Shown: piece by piece, positions 33,098 through 42,776 of the stretch
Numbering within the stretch: position 1 is the first letter of the stretch
Layout: each line of letters opens with the position of its first letter
Source of the DNA: Propionicicella superfundia DSM 22317
Lineage (GTDB): Bacteria > Actinomycetota > Actinomycetes > Propionibacteriales > Propionibacteriaceae
DNA length: 64,000 nucleotides
Assembly: GCF_000423465.1 (NCBI RefSeq)
Contig: NZ_AUIA01000012.1
Location: forward strand, 62,001-126,000
Direction of reading: 5' to 3'
Made by a program: the position numbers and the translations under genes
The notes under the pieces: model-generated
What the model was told of the DNA's origin: nothing
What the model saw: only the letters and a program-made list of their open reading frames with translations
The model's database searches: none

Positions 33098-34302
33098 TCG
33101 ATCCCCTCCTGCGTGTTCTCCGCGGACGCCTGCCCCACCGGCCGGCCCTTCCGCTTGGCCCGGCTCTGCCGGGACGGCTGCTGTCGTTGCACCTGCTTCT
33201 TCTCCGGCGAACCCTCGGCCACGTCCGTCGCGTCGTCCGTGGCCGCCGCCGTCTTCTCCTTCGGGCCCCTCGGCGCCGCAGACCCGCTCTTCGCCGCGAC
33301 CGGCTTGCCCGAATCGCCCCTCCGCGACGACTCGGCGCGCCCCTGGCGGACGACGCCCGTCGCGCTCGTCGTCGTCTCCGGCTGGCGAGCCTTCCCCTTC
33401 AGCTTGCCGGCCCTCTTCGCCGCCACGACCTCAGGGTCCTTGCCCTTGCGCCGCATCCGGTCCTCCCAGTCGAGGTAGGCCGGAGTCCCGGGAGCCGGGT
33501 TGTTGTGGATCAGCAGGTACTGCTGTCCCATCGTCCACACGTTCGACGTCAGCCAGTAGATGAGGACGCCGATCGGCATGCTCACGCCGCCGATCGCGAA
33601 CATCACCGGGAAGGCGTACAGCATGATCTTCTGCTGCTGCGCCATCGGGCCCTCCATGGCCTCCGGCGGCATGTTCTTGCTCATGAGCTGCAACTGGGTG
33701 ATGAAGAGCACACCCGTCATGAGGAGGATCAGGACCAGCGCGAGAATCTGCACGCTGCCGAAGCCCGTCAGCGGCCAGAACCGGTCCGAGATCCGCGCGC
33801 CGAGGATCTCGGCGTTCTGCAGGGACGCCACCAGCGCCTCATTGTCCCGCAGCCATGCGCCGTGAGGCGTACCGCTCGCAGCCCCGCTCAACACCGTGAA
33901 CAGCGCGATGAAGATCGGCATCTGCACGATCAACGGGAAGCAGGAAGCCATCGGGTTGATGCCTTCCTCCCGGTACATCTCCATCTGCTTCTGCGCCAGA
34001 AGCTCCCGGTCGTGGCCGTGCTTCTCCTGCAGCGCGCGCATCTTCGGCCCGAGCAACTGCATCTTCCGCGACGAGTTGATCTGCCGGACGAACAGCGGGA
34101 TCATCAGCGACCGGATCACGACCGTGAGGAAGATGATCGACAGCGTCCAGGTCCACCCGGAGTCGGGATCCATGAACTGGGAGAACAGCCAGTGCGCCAG
34201 CACGACGATCCCGGAGACCGCCCAGTACAAGGGCTCCATCGCCGCGTTCAGGACACCGAGGAAGTCCGACCACATGTCCATCGGGATGAGTGCCGGGATC
34301 AA
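33094..34302 (-). CDS. yidC: Membrane protein insertase YidC
   Basis: A 402-residue insertase/Oxa1 homologue. The membrane core runs from IVVLAHWLFSQF through FLTVVIRSLMIPLFVRQINS (containing the groove Arg) and CFPLIVQMPIFIALFTVLSG to FAIGGVSMPIGVLIYWLTSN. The C-terminal ~110 residues are a very basic cytoplasmic tail, typical of Gram-positive YidC and likely ribosome-facing. TTG 34302 has AGGGGTACGTC upstream; ATG 34281 is an alternative. It integrates proteins with or without SecYEG. The gene overlaps yidD and khpB. Confidence 0.95.
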   Translation of the reverse strand: MIPALIPMDMWSDFLGVLNAAMEPLYWAVSGIVVLAHWLFSQFMDPDSGWTWTLSIIFLTVVIRSLMIPLFVRQINSSRKMQLLGPKMRALQEKHGHDRELLAQKQMEMYREEGINPMASCFPLIVQMPIFIALFTVLSGAASGTPHGAWLRDNEALVASLQNAEILGARISDRFWPLTGFGSVQILALVLILLMTGVLFITQLQLMSKNMPPEAMEGPMAQQQKIMLYAFPVMFAIGGVSMPIGVLIYWLTSNVWTMGQQYLLIHNNPAPGTPAYLDWEDRMRRKGKDPEVVAAKRAGKLKGKARQPETTTSATGVVRQGRAESSRRGDSGKPVAAKSGSAAPRGPKEKTAAATDDATDVAEGSPEKKQVQRQQPSRQSRAKRKGRPVGQASAENTQEGIE

Positions 34303-34601
34303 GACGTACCCCTATCCGCGGGCGCGCTCGCCCCGCTCGAAGACCGTGCTTCCGCCTCCAGCCGCGCAAGCCAGGCTCTCTCGCGCTCGCTGCCGGGGAC
34401 GGGATCGTACCCACCCAGGGACCAGGGATGGCAGCGGACCAGCCGTCGCGCCGCCAGCAGACTCCCCTTCGCCGCGCCGTGTACTTCGAGAGCTTCGAGC
34501 GCGTACGCCGAACAGGTGGGATGGAACTTGCAGACCTGGCCGTACAGCGGGCTGACGACAGCCCTGTAGGCCTTCATGAAAGCGATGAGAAGGCGTTTCA
34601 C
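34299..34601 (-). CDS. yidD: Membrane protein insertion efficiency factor YidD
   Basis: A 100-residue protein starting at GTG 34601, which overlaps the rnpA stop by 4 bases (GTGA). The signature [15 protein letters not shown] and [14 protein letters not shown] blocks are complete. It aids YidC-dependent membrane insertion. Longer frames upstream lack a site and would overlap rnpA. Confidence 0.95.
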   Translation of the reverse strand: MKRLLIAFMKAYRAVVSPLYGQVCKFHPTCSAYALEALEVHGAAKGSLLAARRLVRCHPWSLGGYDPVPGSERERAWLARLEAEARSSSGASAPADRGTS

Positions 34602-34942
34602 GGCCTCACCCCCAACCGCTCCAGCGCCTCCGACCAAGCCGAGGCGAAGTCGCCCGGAAGCTCAGCGGGCCGGCTCGCCGCGGCCGGCAGCGCACGGACG
34701 ACGACGCTCACCGGGGGGGACGTCTCCACTCCGGGCCGCGCCAGGTGACGCAGGCGGCGCTTCACCCGGTTGCGGACGACGGCGTTGCCCACGGACTTGG
34801 AGACGACGAATCCCACCCGCGTGGGTGGGACGTCGCTCAGGTGCGCGTGCACGACCATGGTCCGCCGACTGATTCGGACTCCCCGCCGCACCGTGGTGCG
34901 GAAGTCGGACGGTGTGGTGAGTCGATGGACCGCGGGGAGCAC
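34598..34942 (-). CDS. rnpA: Ribonuclease P protein component
   Basis: A 114-residue basic protein from GTG 34942. [27 protein letters not shown] holds the RNR signature of the RNase P protein, here in the usual central helix. It assists RNase P RNA in cleaving the tRNA 5' leader. It lies 12 bases after rpmH and is coupled to yidD. Confidence 0.96.
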   Translation of the reverse strand: MLPAVHRLTTPSDFRTTVRRGVRISRRTMVVHAHLSDVPPTRVGFVVSKSVGNAVVRNRVKRRLRHLARPGVETSPPVSVVVRALPAAASRPAELPGDFASAWSEALERLGVRP

Positions 34943-34954
34943 CGAAGGCGTCGG

Positions 34955-35092
34955 TCAGCCCGCGAGACGGACGCGGCCACGCTTGCGGCGAGCGCTGAGG
35001 ATCGCGCGCCCCGCACGGGTGCGCATCCGGAGCCGGAACCCGTGGGTGCGGCTGCGGCGGCGATTGCTCGGCTGGAACGTACGCTTACTCAC
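34955..35092 (-). CDS. rpmH: 50S ribosomal protein L34
   Basis: A 45-residue protein from GTG 35092. [20 protein letters not shown], then [17 protein letters not shown], is the complete L34 sequence pattern. It is the first gene of the leftward ribosomal/RNase P/insertion cluster, divergent from dnaA. Its length is normal. Confidence 0.98.
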   Translation of the reverse strand: MSKRTFQPSNRRRSRTHGFRLRMRTRAGRAILSARRKRGRVRLAG

Positions 35093-35396
35093 GAGTCGAC
35101 CTCGAACTTTGCTGCTAGCTGGGAAGGAACTCTGTACACCCGGGCACAGAGCCACTGACGTCAGTGACTGAACAACGATACGTGGCCACCACCGCATCGG
35201 GCAACCTGGGCGCCTGATTCACGACTTGTCCAGCGACACGCCGCAGAATGACCGGACTATTCTGTGAGGCGGGTGCAAACGCAGAGGCCTCTGCTAACGT
35301 GTCGCACCTGGCCTTACCCCGCTGCCCACGAGGTTCCATCCACGCGTGCACATGGTGGATAAGCCTGTGTACAACGAGCCGTCGATGGAGGTGCAG
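35093..35396. promoter_or_regulatory. rpmH-dnaA divergent intergenic region
   Basis: This gap has no gene. It contains the promoters of both genes, a perfect 14-bp palindrome (CACTGACGTCAGTG, 35153-35166) near the rpmH side, and a DnaA-box-like GGTGGATAA at 35354-35362 (one mismatch to TGTGGATAA) near dnaA. The latter suits autoregulation of dnaA. The -35/-10 boxes are not clear. Confidence 0.5.
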
Positions 35397-36821
35397 GTGA
35401 GCCAAGCCACGGACAGCGGCGATCTCCCTGCCCGCCAATCCGTCTCCGACCAGCAGCTCGCCGCCGCGTGGCGACAGGTGTGGGATCACGCCGAGGCGCC
35501 GTGGAGACCATGGCTCAAGCAGACGAGGCCGATCACCGTCCACGAGTCCTTGTTCATGGTCGCCGTTCCGGGTGACTTCCTGCGCGACCGGATCGAATCC
35601 AAGTACCGCTCCTACATCGAAGCCCAGTTGACCGACTACTACGGGCACGAGATACGACTCGGGGTGACGGTCATGCCCGAGCTGACGGTCGAGGCGGCCG
35701 AGACCAACGGATCCGAGCCGGCCGAGCCCGAACAGGTCGACGCGCCGCCCATCTCCGGAGGCCCCTCCTCGCCGCCCCCGCTCGGTGGCGACCGGCTCAA
35801 CCCCAAGTACACCTTCGACACCTTCGTCATCGGCGACTCCAACCGATTCGCGCACGCCGCGGCGGCCGCGGTGTCCGAGGCTCCCGGCAAGTCCTACAAC
35901 CCGCTGCTCATCTACGGTCACTCCGGACTGGGCAAGACCCACCTGCTGCACGCGGTCGGCCACTACGTCCGCAACTACTACCCCACGGCCCGCGTGAAGT
36001 ACGTCTCCACCGAAGAACTGACGAACGACTTCATCAACGCCATCTCCGAGAACCGCACGGCGCAGTTCCGCCGCACCTACCGCGACGTCGACGTCCTGCT
36101 CATCGACGACATCCAGTTCCTGGAGTCGAAGATCCAGACGCAGGAGGAGTTCTTCCACACGTTCAACACCCTGCACAACATGCAGAAGCAGATCGTCCTC
36201 ACCTCCGACCGGCCGCCCAAGTCGCTCGAGGCCCTCGAACCGCGGCTGCGGAGCCGCTTCGAGTGGGGTCTCATCACCGACATCCAGCCGCCCGACCTGG
36301 AGACCCGCATCGCGATCCTGCGCAAGAAGGCACACCAGGAGAGGCTGTCTGTCGGCAACCACGTCCTGGAGTTCATCGCCAGCCGGATCGACAAGAACAT
36401 CCGCGAACTCGAAGGCGCGCTCATCCGCGTCACGGCCCTGGCCAGTCTCACCCGCAAAGAGGTGGACATCGCCGTCGCGGAGGAAGTGCTGAAGGACCTC
36501 ATCCCGCGCGATCAGCCCGTCGAGATCACGCCGGCGGAGATCATGGAGGAGACCGCACGGTACTTCAACACCACGGTCGACGACCTCTGCGGCGCCAGCC
36601 GCACACAGGCGATCGTCAACGCCCGCCAGATCGCCATGTACCTGTGTCGTGAACTCACCGACCTGTCGCTGCCGAAGATCGGGCAGTTCTTCGGCGGACG
36701 CGATCACACCACCGTCATGCACGCCGATCGCAAGATCCGTCACCTGCTCGCCGAGCGGCGCATCGTCTTCAACCAGGTCGCCGAGCTCACGAACCGGCTG
36801 AAGCACGTGGGCGGCGACTGA
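35397..36821 (+). CDS. dnaA: Chromosomal replication initiator DnaA
   Basis: A 474-residue initiator. I chose GTG 35397 because GGAGGTGCAG precedes it; in-frame GTG/ATG codons upstream (35346, 35352, 35385) lack this. Domain I is about 20-100, a Pro/Glu-rich linker follows, and domain III has Walker [10 protein letters not shown], Walker [12 protein letters not shown] and arginine-finger region LRSRFEWGL. Domain IV ends in the DnaA-box-binding [15 protein letters not shown]. It opens oriC, which flanks it downstream. Confidence 0.97.
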   Translation: MSQATDSGDLPARQSVSDQQLAAAWRQVWDHAEAPWRPWLKQTRPITVHESLFMVAVPGDFLRDRIESKYRSYIEAQLTDYYGHEIRLGVTVMPELTVEAAETNGSEPAEPEQVDAPPISGGPSSPPPLGGDRLNPKYTFDTFVIGDSNRFAHAAAAAVSEAPGKSYNPLLIYGHSGLGKTHLLHAVGHYVRNYYPTARVKYVSTEELTNDFINAISENRTAQFRRTYRDVDVLLIDDIQFLESKIQTQEEFFHTFNTLHNMQKQIVLTSDRPPKSLEALEPRLRSRFEWGLITDIQPPDLETRIAILRKKAHQERLSVGNHVLEFIASRIDKNIRELEGALIRVTALASLTRKEVDIAVAEEVLKDLIPRDQPVEITPAEIMEETARYFNTTVDDLCGASRTQAIVNARQIAMYLCRELTDLSLPKIGQFFGGRDHTTVMHADRKIRHLLAERRIVFNQVAELTNRLKHVGGD

Positions 36822-37351
36822 CCGCCTCCTCGGCTTGTTTTCCACAGCGCGTGTCCGTCGTTTGCCGGACTCCCGCTGCGTCGTATCCCCGCGCACGCCC
36901 GTCGGCGACCTTTCCTACAAGGGGTTTTGGCAACAACGTCGGGCCCACCCGCGTCCCCGACCGATCGACACACCTGTAGACAACCCTGTTGATAACCGTG
37001 GACACCGCGAACCGGTGTCCGGAAGGGCTCGCTCCGTCCCAAGATCCTCCCCGTGTAGTTTCGGGTTACCGACAGCCCGTGTGGACGCCCGTTTCGCGTC
37101 CCACTACGTCATCCACCGAGTTGTCCACATATCCACGGGCGTTACTGAGAAGACGAATTGATAATTCACCTCTCTATCAGAAATCACATCGGCGCCCTCC
37201 TGTGGAGCGTGTCCCCCTCCTCCCGCCCACGCGCTCACGCCCGGTCCTCCGGTCGTCCCTGCCCCCAAGCCCCCTCGCGATATGATGCGAGGGCCCGTGA
37301 CCTCGCCATCCGGCGCACGAGTCACGATGTCGAAGCCGCAAGGGGGCAGTT
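36822..37351. other. Origin of replication (oriC) between dnaA and dnaN
   Basis: A 530-bp gene-free region with clustered DnaA boxes. TTGTCCACA (37121-37129) is perfect. TTTTCCACA (36838-36846), TGTAGACAA (36975-36983) and TGTTGATAA (36987-36995) each have one mismatch to TTGTCCACA/TTATCCACA. Weaker copies lie at 36997 and 37129. A relatively AT-rich stretch at 37141-37188 (GAATTGATAATTCACC region) is a candidate unwinding element. Confidence 0.9.
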
Positions 37352-38509
37352 GTGAAGATCCGTCTGGAACGCGACGTTCTCGCCGAGGCCGTCCAATGGG
37401 CGGCCCGCAGCCTTCCCGCGCGCCCGGCCGCACCGATCCTGGCCGGGCTGCTCGTCGAGGCGTCGTCCGACGGCGTCACGCTGTCGAGTTTCGACTACGA
37501 GACGTCCGCACAGGTGAAGGTCGCCGCGACGGTCACCGACGAGGGAACGGCCCTCGTGTCCGGCAAGCTCCTGGCGGACATCGCCCGCTCCCTTCCCGCG
37601 AAGCCGGTCGAGATCTCCTCCGACGAGACCCGCACGACCCTCGTGTGCGGCTCTGCGCGGTTCACGCTGCAGAACCTGCCCGTCGCCGACTACCCGCAGT
37701 TGCCGAAGATGCCCGAGGCGACCGGCTCCATCGAGAGCCAGGTGTTCGCCCAAGCCGTCGCCCAGGTCGTCGTCGCCGCCGGCCGTGACGAACTGCTGCC
37801 CGTGTTCACCGGCGTGCGGATGGAGATCTCCGAGGACACGCTGTCGCTGCTGGCGACCGACCGCTACCGGATGGCGCTCAAGGAGATCCCCTGGACTCCG
37901 GCGACCCCGGCGGCGAGCGGGGCGGCACTCGTTCCGGCGCGTGTCCTCAACGACACCGCGAAATCCATGGTCTCGGGCGAGACGGTGACGCTCAGCCTGT
38001 CGAACAGCTCCCTCGGCGAAGGGATCATCGGCTTCGAGGGCCACGGCGCCGGCGGGATGCGGCACACGACGACGCGGCTGCTCGACGGCGAGTTCCCGAA
38101 GGTCCGTCACCTCATGAGCATCACCCCGGCGGTGACGGTGCGGGCCACCACGGCCGAGGTGATCGCCTCCGTCCGGCGCGTCGCCCTCGTGGCCGAGCGG
38201 AACACCTCGCTGCGGATGCTGATCGAGGACGAGTCCATCACGCTCGAAGCGGCGACCGGCGACCAGGCGCAGGCGGTGGAGGCGATCCCGGCCACGGTGA
38301 CCGAGCACGTGGCCGACGCGAACATGACGGCCGCCGGCTTCAACCCCCACTACCTCGCGGATGCGCTCGGAGCGCTCGACGCCCCGTATGTGCAGTTCTC
38401 GTTCACCGCGCCGGGCAAGCCATGCCTGTTGACGGGACTGGCCGAGCTCGACGGCGAGCCGATGGCCGACTACCGGCACGTCATCATGCTCATGCGGCTG
38501 CCGCAGTAA
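37352..38509 (+). CDS. dnaN: DNA polymerase III beta sliding clamp
   Basis: A 385-residue clamp subunit from GTG 37352, preceded by AGGGGGCAGTT. It has the three repeated clamp domains, with ARSLPARPAAPILAGLL near the N-terminus, FPKVRHLM in the middle and a C-terminal YRHVIMLMRLPQ. It tethers the polymerase to DNA. It is directly downstream of oriC and 7 bases before recF. Confidence 0.97.
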   Translation: MKIRLERDVLAEAVQWAARSLPARPAAPILAGLLVEASSDGVTLSSFDYETSAQVKVAATVTDEGTALVSGKLLADIARSLPAKPVEISSDETRTTLVCGSARFTLQNLPVADYPQLPKMPEATGSIESQVFAQAVAQVVVAAGRDELLPVFTGVRMEISEDTLSLLATDRYRMALKEIPWTPATPAASGAALVPARVLNDTAKSMVSGETVTLSLSNSSLGEGIIGFEGHGAGGMRHTTTRLLDGEFPKVRHLMSITPAVTVRATTAEVIASVRRVALVAERNTSLRMLIEDESITLEAATGDQAQAVEAIPATVTEHVADANMTAAGFNPHYLADALGALDAPYVQFSFTAPGKPCLLTGLAELDGEPMADYRHVIMLMRLPQ

Positions 38510-38516
38510 CCGGATC

Positions 38517-39659
38517 GTGTTCGTCCGCCACCTCTCCCTGTCGAACTTCCGCTCCTACGAGTCGGCCGACATCGCCCTCGGCCCGGGGGTCACGGTGTTC
38601 ACGGGAGCGAACGGCCAGGGCAAGACGAACCTCGTCGAGGCCGTCGAGTACATCTCGACCGGCGGTTCGCATCGCGTCTCCAGCACCGTGCCCCTCGTCC
38701 GGGCCGGAGCTGCGGGCGCCGTGATCCGCGTCCGCGCCCAGGCCGGCGTGGACGACGACCGGGAAGTCCTGCTGGAGGTCGAGATCACGCCGGGCAAGGC
38801 CGGCCGGGCCCGTCTCAACCGGTCCGCCGTGCGGCGGGCGCGCGAGATCGTGGGCATCCTGCGGACGGTCGTGTTCTCGCCGGAGGACCTGACGATCGTG
38901 AAGGGAGACCCGGCCGAGCGGCGGCGGTTCATCGACGAGCTCGTCACCACCCGGTGGCCACGGCTGGCCGGCGTCCGTGCCGACTACGAGCGGGTTCTGC
39001 GGCAACGGTCGGCGCTGCTGAAATCGCTCGGCGGAAATCCACGGCGCGCCGAGGCCGACGATGTCGCGATCACGCTCGACGCCTGGGACGGGCAACTGGC
39101 GCGCCACGGCGGCGAGCTGCTGGCTGCGCGGCTCAGCACCCTCGCCGAGCTCCACCCCTACCTGCAGGCGACGTACGAGACCATCGCGCCGGTCAAGAAC
39201 GCCGTCGCGGCCGCGTACGCCTCCCGGGTCGACCTGCCCGACTCGGTCGATCCGGCCGGACTCGCCGCGGCGCTCGGGGCGTCCCTGCGCGCCAGGCGCG
39301 GCGACGAGGTCGCCCGCGGTCTGTGCCTCGTCGGCCCGCACCGGGACGACATCACGTTCACGATCGGCGATCTCCCCGCGCGCGGCTATGCGAGTCACGG
39401 CGAGAGCTGGTCGCTGGCGCTGGCGCTACGACTCGCGGCGAACGAGTTGCTGCTGGCCGAGGGCGGCCGTCCCGTGCTGGTCCTGGACGACGTGTTCGCC
39501 GAGCTCGACGCGACGCGCCGGGACCGGCTCGCCGCGCAGGTCGCGGCGGCGGAGCAGGTGCTCATCACCGCGGCCGTGCCCGAGGACGTTCCCGCGGCGT
39601 TGCGCGGGGCCCGGTTCCAGGTCCACGACGGGGAGGTGATCCCCGGTGTCGAATCCTGA
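38517..39659 (+). CDS. recF: DNA replication and repair protein RecF
   Basis: A 380-residue SMC-like ATPase. Walker A is GANGQGKTNLVEA near residue 30, the signature region is SHGESWSLALALRL, and Walker B PVLVLDDVFAELD near 320. It helps load RecA at gaps. GTG 38517 is used. Its end overlaps the dciA start by 14 bases. Confidence 0.96.
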   Translation: MFVRHLSLSNFRSYESADIALGPGVTVFTGANGQGKTNLVEAVEYISTGGSHRVSSTVPLVRAGAAGAVIRVRAQAGVDDDREVLLEVEITPGKAGRARLNRSAVRRAREIVGILRTVVFSPEDLTIVKGDPAERRRFIDELVTTRWPRLAGVRADYERVLRQRSALLKSLGGNPRRAEADDVAITLDAWDGQLARHGGELLAARLSTLAELHPYLQATYETIAPVKNAVAAAYASRVDLPDSVDPAGLAAALGASLRARRGDEVARGLCLVGPHRDDITFTIGDLPARGYASHGESWSLALALRLAANELLLAEGGRPVLVLDDVFAELDATRRDRLAAQVAAAEQVLITAAVPEDVPAALRGARFQVHDGEVIPGVES

Positions 39660-40182
39660 CGACGAGCCGGACGATGTCGCGCCGGAGACGCTCGGGACGA
39701 CCGCTCCTGGGGGCGTCCACGACCCGACCGGGCTGGAGCTGGCCCGGAGGCTCGCGACCGGCATCGGCGGGAAGGCGACCTCCGGCCGCCGGAAGAAGGC
39801 GCCACGGGCCCCGGCCGACACGAGGGCCGACCCCGAGCCGCTCGCGGCGGCGCTCGACGACGTGATCCGGACCGAAGGCTGGGAGCGCGACATCGCCGTG
39901 CAGGCCGTCTTCGGGCGATGGGCGGCGATCGTCGGTCCCGAGGTCGCCCAGCATTCCGACCCCGAGCGGCTCACCGGCAAGGTGCTGACGATCAGGGCCG
40001 ATTCCACGGCCTGGGCGACGTCCCTGCGGACGATGGCCGCTCAGCTCGTCGCGCGCCTGAACGCGGAGCTCGGGCAGGGAGAGGTCGAGTCGGTGCGGAT
40101 CCTCGGGCCTGACGCACCCGACTGGAGGCATGGCAGACGGACCGTTCGCGGGGGTCGTGGTCCGCGCGACACCTACGGCTGA
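39646..40182 (+). CDS. DUF721 (DciA-type) replication protein
   Basis: A 178-residue protein from GTG 39646, overlapping recF. A flexible, charged N-terminus (about 70 residues) precedes the DUF721 core: FGRWAAIVGPEVAQHSDPER, then LTIRADSTAWATSLRTMA. DciA helps load the replicative helicase, and its place after recF is conserved in Actinobacteria. Confidence 0.85.
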   Translation: MSNPDDEPDDVAPETLGTTAPGGVHDPTGLELARRLATGIGGKATSGRRKKAPRAPADTRADPEPLAAALDDVIRTEGWERDIAVQAVFGRWAAIVGPEVAQHSDPERLTGKVLTIRADSTAWATSLRTMAAQLVARLNAELGQGEVESVRILGPDAPDWRHGRRTVRGGRGPRDTYG

Positions 40183-40197
40183 CTAGCATCCGGGGCT

Positions 40198-41532
40198 ATG
40201 ACGGTGCTGCGAGAGTGGGCAGGGGAGAGCCGGGAGCTCGCCATGCGCACCGTGCGCGTGTGGTGGCGGCTCCTCCCGCACCTGGTGTGCCTCTCGTTGC
40301 TCGGGTGGTTCGGTTTCCAGGCGTGCCTGCGGGTCGCGGCCATCGCCGCCCCGGCCAACGCCTTCGTGGCGCTGTTCATCGTGTCGGCCGGGCTGCTGAG
40401 CGTCCTTGCCGCGACGGTCGCATGCCTGGCGATCGCCGGTCGGCTGCTGCACATGGAGGAGCTCTCGCCCGAGGTGAGGGTCACGCAGCCCGTGCTCCAG
40501 CAGGTCGCGGTGACGATCCTGCCCTTCCTCGGCATCTACGCCGTCTTCAACACGGTGCAGCGGGCCGCGGACCGGCTCGTCACCAACGCGGTGCTGGTCA
40601 ACGGGCTGGGCTCGGACGGCCTCACCGACAAGCTCAACCCCCTCAGCAGTCTCGAGAACGGCGTCGAGCTGGTGGTGATCGTCGTCGTCGCCTACCTGGT
40701 CCGGCGCGGGCTGGACCTGCTCCACGAGCGCACCGGGATCGGCGCGCTGGGGCTCGGCGCGGCCTTCATCGAGGGCTTCTTCATGCTGCTGGTGATCCTG
40801 AGCGGATCGAAGCTCCTCGCCACAGGGTGGTCCTGGCTGGGAGACCGGGCGGTGGCCGGCTGGCTGCAGGTGCCCTGGGACGGGCTGCGCGCCGTCGGCG
40901 ATCTGATCCGGATCGACCTGCCCCAGATCGTCGCGGACGCGTGGACCTTCGTCGTCGAGACGGCGTGGCCGGCCGTGGTGACGGCGGTGGGGGCGCCCGT
41001 TCTGTGGCTGGCCGTCGCCGCACTCGTGTACGGGACCGGAGTCCTGTCGCTGGCCGAGCTGTGGCGCAAGGGCCGCCCGCTCACGGCGGCCGTGCCCCTC
41101 ACGCGTCGCCAGCAACGCCGTGCCCATCTCGCCGAGGCACGACTGGCGACGGGGTCCGGCCGGGGGCGGCGTCTCGGACTGGAACTGTCCGAGGCGTTCC
41201 TCGGGGACGTCGACGACAAGTACCTGCCGACCCTTCAGTCTCTGCGGCTGATCCTGAAGGCCGGGGTGCCGACCCTCTCGTCCCTGATCGTGCTGTACGC
41301 GGTGACGCAGGTCCTGGGGGATCTCGTCGAGGCGGGCTTCGTGCTGGCGATCGGCGGGCGTCCGCTCACGGCCTGGCTCGGCCTGGAGGTCGTGGCGGGC
41401 GCGCTCCGCGTCGCCGTCGTCGAGCCGCTGCGGGTGAGCCTGCTGGCTGTCACGTTCGGAGTGTGTCTGGAACGGTTCCGGGCGCAGGCCGGCGCCGCCG
41501 CGCCGCTGCCCGCCGCGGAGGAGCGCGCATGA
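40198..41532 (+). CDS. Polytopic membrane protein of unknown function (444 aa)
   Basis: An integral membrane protein with about eight hydrophobic segments, for example LPHLVCLSLLGWFGFQACL (about 28), VVIVVVAYLVRR (about 160), FIEGFFMLLVILSG (about 190), GAPVLWLAVAALVYGTG (about 265) and LSSLIVLYAVTQVLG (about 360), with a basic cytoplasmic loop (RRQQRRAHLAEARLA). I do not recognise the family. It starts 15 bases after dciA and overlaps the next gene by 4 bases (ATGA), forming a three-gene operon. It interrupts the usual dciA-gyrB adjacency. Confidence 0.7.
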   Translation: MTVLREWAGESRELAMRTVRVWWRLLPHLVCLSLLGWFGFQACLRVAAIAAPANAFVALFIVSAGLLSVLAATVACLAIAGRLLHMEELSPEVRVTQPVLQQVAVTILPFLGIYAVFNTVQRAADRLVTNAVLVNGLGSDGLTDKLNPLSSLENGVELVVIVVVAYLVRRGLDLLHERTGIGALGLGAAFIEGFFMLLVILSGSKLLATGWSWLGDRAVAGWLQVPWDGLRAVGDLIRIDLPQIVADAWTFVVETAWPAVVTAVGAPVLWLAVAALVYGTGVLSLAELWRKGRPLTAAVPLTRRQQRRAHLAEARLATGSGRGRRLGLELSEAFLGDVDDKYLPTLQSLRLILKAGVPTLSSLIVLYAVTQVLGDLVEAGFVLAIGGRPLTAWLGLEVVAGALRVAVVEPLRVSLLAVTFGVCLERFRAQAGAAAPLPAAEERA

Positions 41533-42080
41533 GGCGCCTGGCGACCGTGCTGCTCTTCGTCGCGAGTTGCCTGGTGGCCTCGCTTCTCGTGTCCGTCGTG
41601 CCGACGGACGACACGGCGGTCCGGGTCTCCCGCGAGGTCGGCGAGGAGTTCGTGTTCGAGGACGGGCTGGCCGTCTCGGCGCGCCAGGTCCGTCTCGGCA
41701 CCGTCCTCACCGCCGACGGCGCGTTCGTCGCGCGGACCGCCGACGTCTTCCTCGTGGTCGACGCCAGGATCGCCGTGCGGGGCCTGCGCGGCGGAGGGAC
41801 CCTCGACGCCGAGATCGTCTCGGGCGGGCGCGTGTTCGCGGCCCGCAGCAGTGTCGTCGTGCCGCAGGCGGGCTTCTACACCGCCGACGCGTTCGTGGTG
41901 GAGCTCCCGCGCGAGGCCCTCGTCGGGTCGCGGTTGCGGCTCACCCAGCCGGCGGTGCTGACGTCGGTGCACAACGTCCCCGAGTACGACCTGGGCGTCG
42001 AGCAGGCCGTCGTCGACGCGTTCGCGCCGCCCGTGACCGTCGATGTCCCGGCGGGCCCGGCGCAGCAGGTGATCTCGTGA
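41529..42080 (+). CDS. Single-pass secreted beta-rich protein, DUF4352-like (183 aa)
   Basis: This protein starts at ATG 41529, overlapping the membrane protein gene. An N-terminal helix (VLLFVASCLVASLLVSVV) is followed by a Val/Arg/Asp-rich region with alternating strands (FVFEDGLAVSARQVRLG, VFLVVDARIAV), resembling DUF4352/telomeric-repeat-like outer-surface beta-sandwiches. No Cys pair or catalytic motif is seen. It is similar in layout to the next gene and to the gene at 43584, so it may form a surface complex with the polytopic protein. Confidence 0.6.
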   Translation: MRRLATVLLFVASCLVASLLVSVVPTDDTAVRVSREVGEEFVFEDGLAVSARQVRLGTVLTADGAFVARTADVFLVVDARIAVRGLRGGGTLDAEIVSGGRVFAARSSVVVPQAGFYTADAFVVELPREALVGSRLRLTQPAVLTSVHNVPEYDLGVEQAVVDAFAPPVTVDVPAGPAQQVIS

Positions 42081-42580
42081 AGGCTCGGTACACGCGCGGA
42101 CAGTGGTGGTTGCTGACCTGGGCGGTCGTGGCGACGGGATTCGCCCTCACGGCGCTGTTCGTGGCGCGGGTGATCTCGACGGGGTACGACCACACGGACT
42201 ACCGGCCCGTGAAGGCCGGGGAGGCCTACGTGACCGAGCACGGGTCGATCCGGCTGCTCGGCCTGTACCGGTCCAGGAGCCTCACGCGGTACGAGGACGA
42301 TCCCGGCGACGGGGCCGTGTACGTCGTGGCGACCCTGGAGGCGTCGATCGTCGACGACGACGCGCTGGTGTGCCTGCTGCGACTGGTCCAGGACGACGGT
42401 CGGTCGTGGGCCGCGTCGTCGTCGACCTACGGCGACGAGCGATGCCCCAGCGCCCCGACGGCCGCGCCCGTCACGTTCGCCGCCGTCTTCGTCGTCCCCG
42501 AGGCCGCACTGGGCCGACTGGCGGGCGTGGCTGTCTCCACGACGAGCACCGGGCCGCTGCTGCGGCCCCCGCCGGCCTGA
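42077..42580 (+). CDS. Single-pass secreted beta-rich protein (167 aa)
   Basis: This protein starts at GTG 42077, overlapping the previous stop (GTGA). The N-terminal helix is WWLLTWAVVATGFALTALFV and the rest is beta-rich and exposed, with two Cys (VCLLRL and ERCPS) that could pair. Its layout matches the preceding gene. Function is unknown; operon structure indicates that it works with the polytopic protein. Confidence 0.6.
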   Translation: MKARYTRGQWWLLTWAVVATGFALTALFVARVISTGYDHTDYRPVKAGEAYVTEHGSIRLLGLYRSRSLTRYEDDPGDGAVYVVATLEASIVDDDALVCLLRLVQDDGRSWAASSSTYGDERCPSAPTAAPVTFAAVFVVPEAALGRLAGVAVSTTSTGPLLRPPPA

Positions 42581-42730
42581 GCTCGCCGGACTCTTCGACT
42601 TAGGCCGGCTCCACGGTCTCCAGGGCCCGAGCGCGCACAACGCCGCGAGGACGTCGCGCAGTAGCCCGGGTGCGAGCCCTCGGAACCGCGTTCGAGCCAC
42701 CGATACCGCCGAAGAGACCGACACCTCACG

Positions 42731-42776
42731 ACGATATCAGCTAGTCACGATATCGGGGTCTTGATATACTCCAAAT
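42731..42776 (+). promoter_or_regulatory. Promoter/operator of the toxin-antitoxin operon
   Basis: ACGATATC occurs twice (42731-42738 and 42747-42754), 16 bp apart, and each contains the palindrome GATATC. TATACT (42765-42770) is a good -10 box only 6 bases before the toxin ATG, so the transcript is probably leaderless or has a very short leader. The repeats are candidate antitoxin-binding sites for autoregulation. Confidence 0.55.

Noticed and set aside
34955-35197. Longer form of L34 with 35 extra N-terminal residues
   Set aside because: The extension reads through the promoter and palindrome region, and L34 has a uniform length of about 45 residues starting MSKRT.
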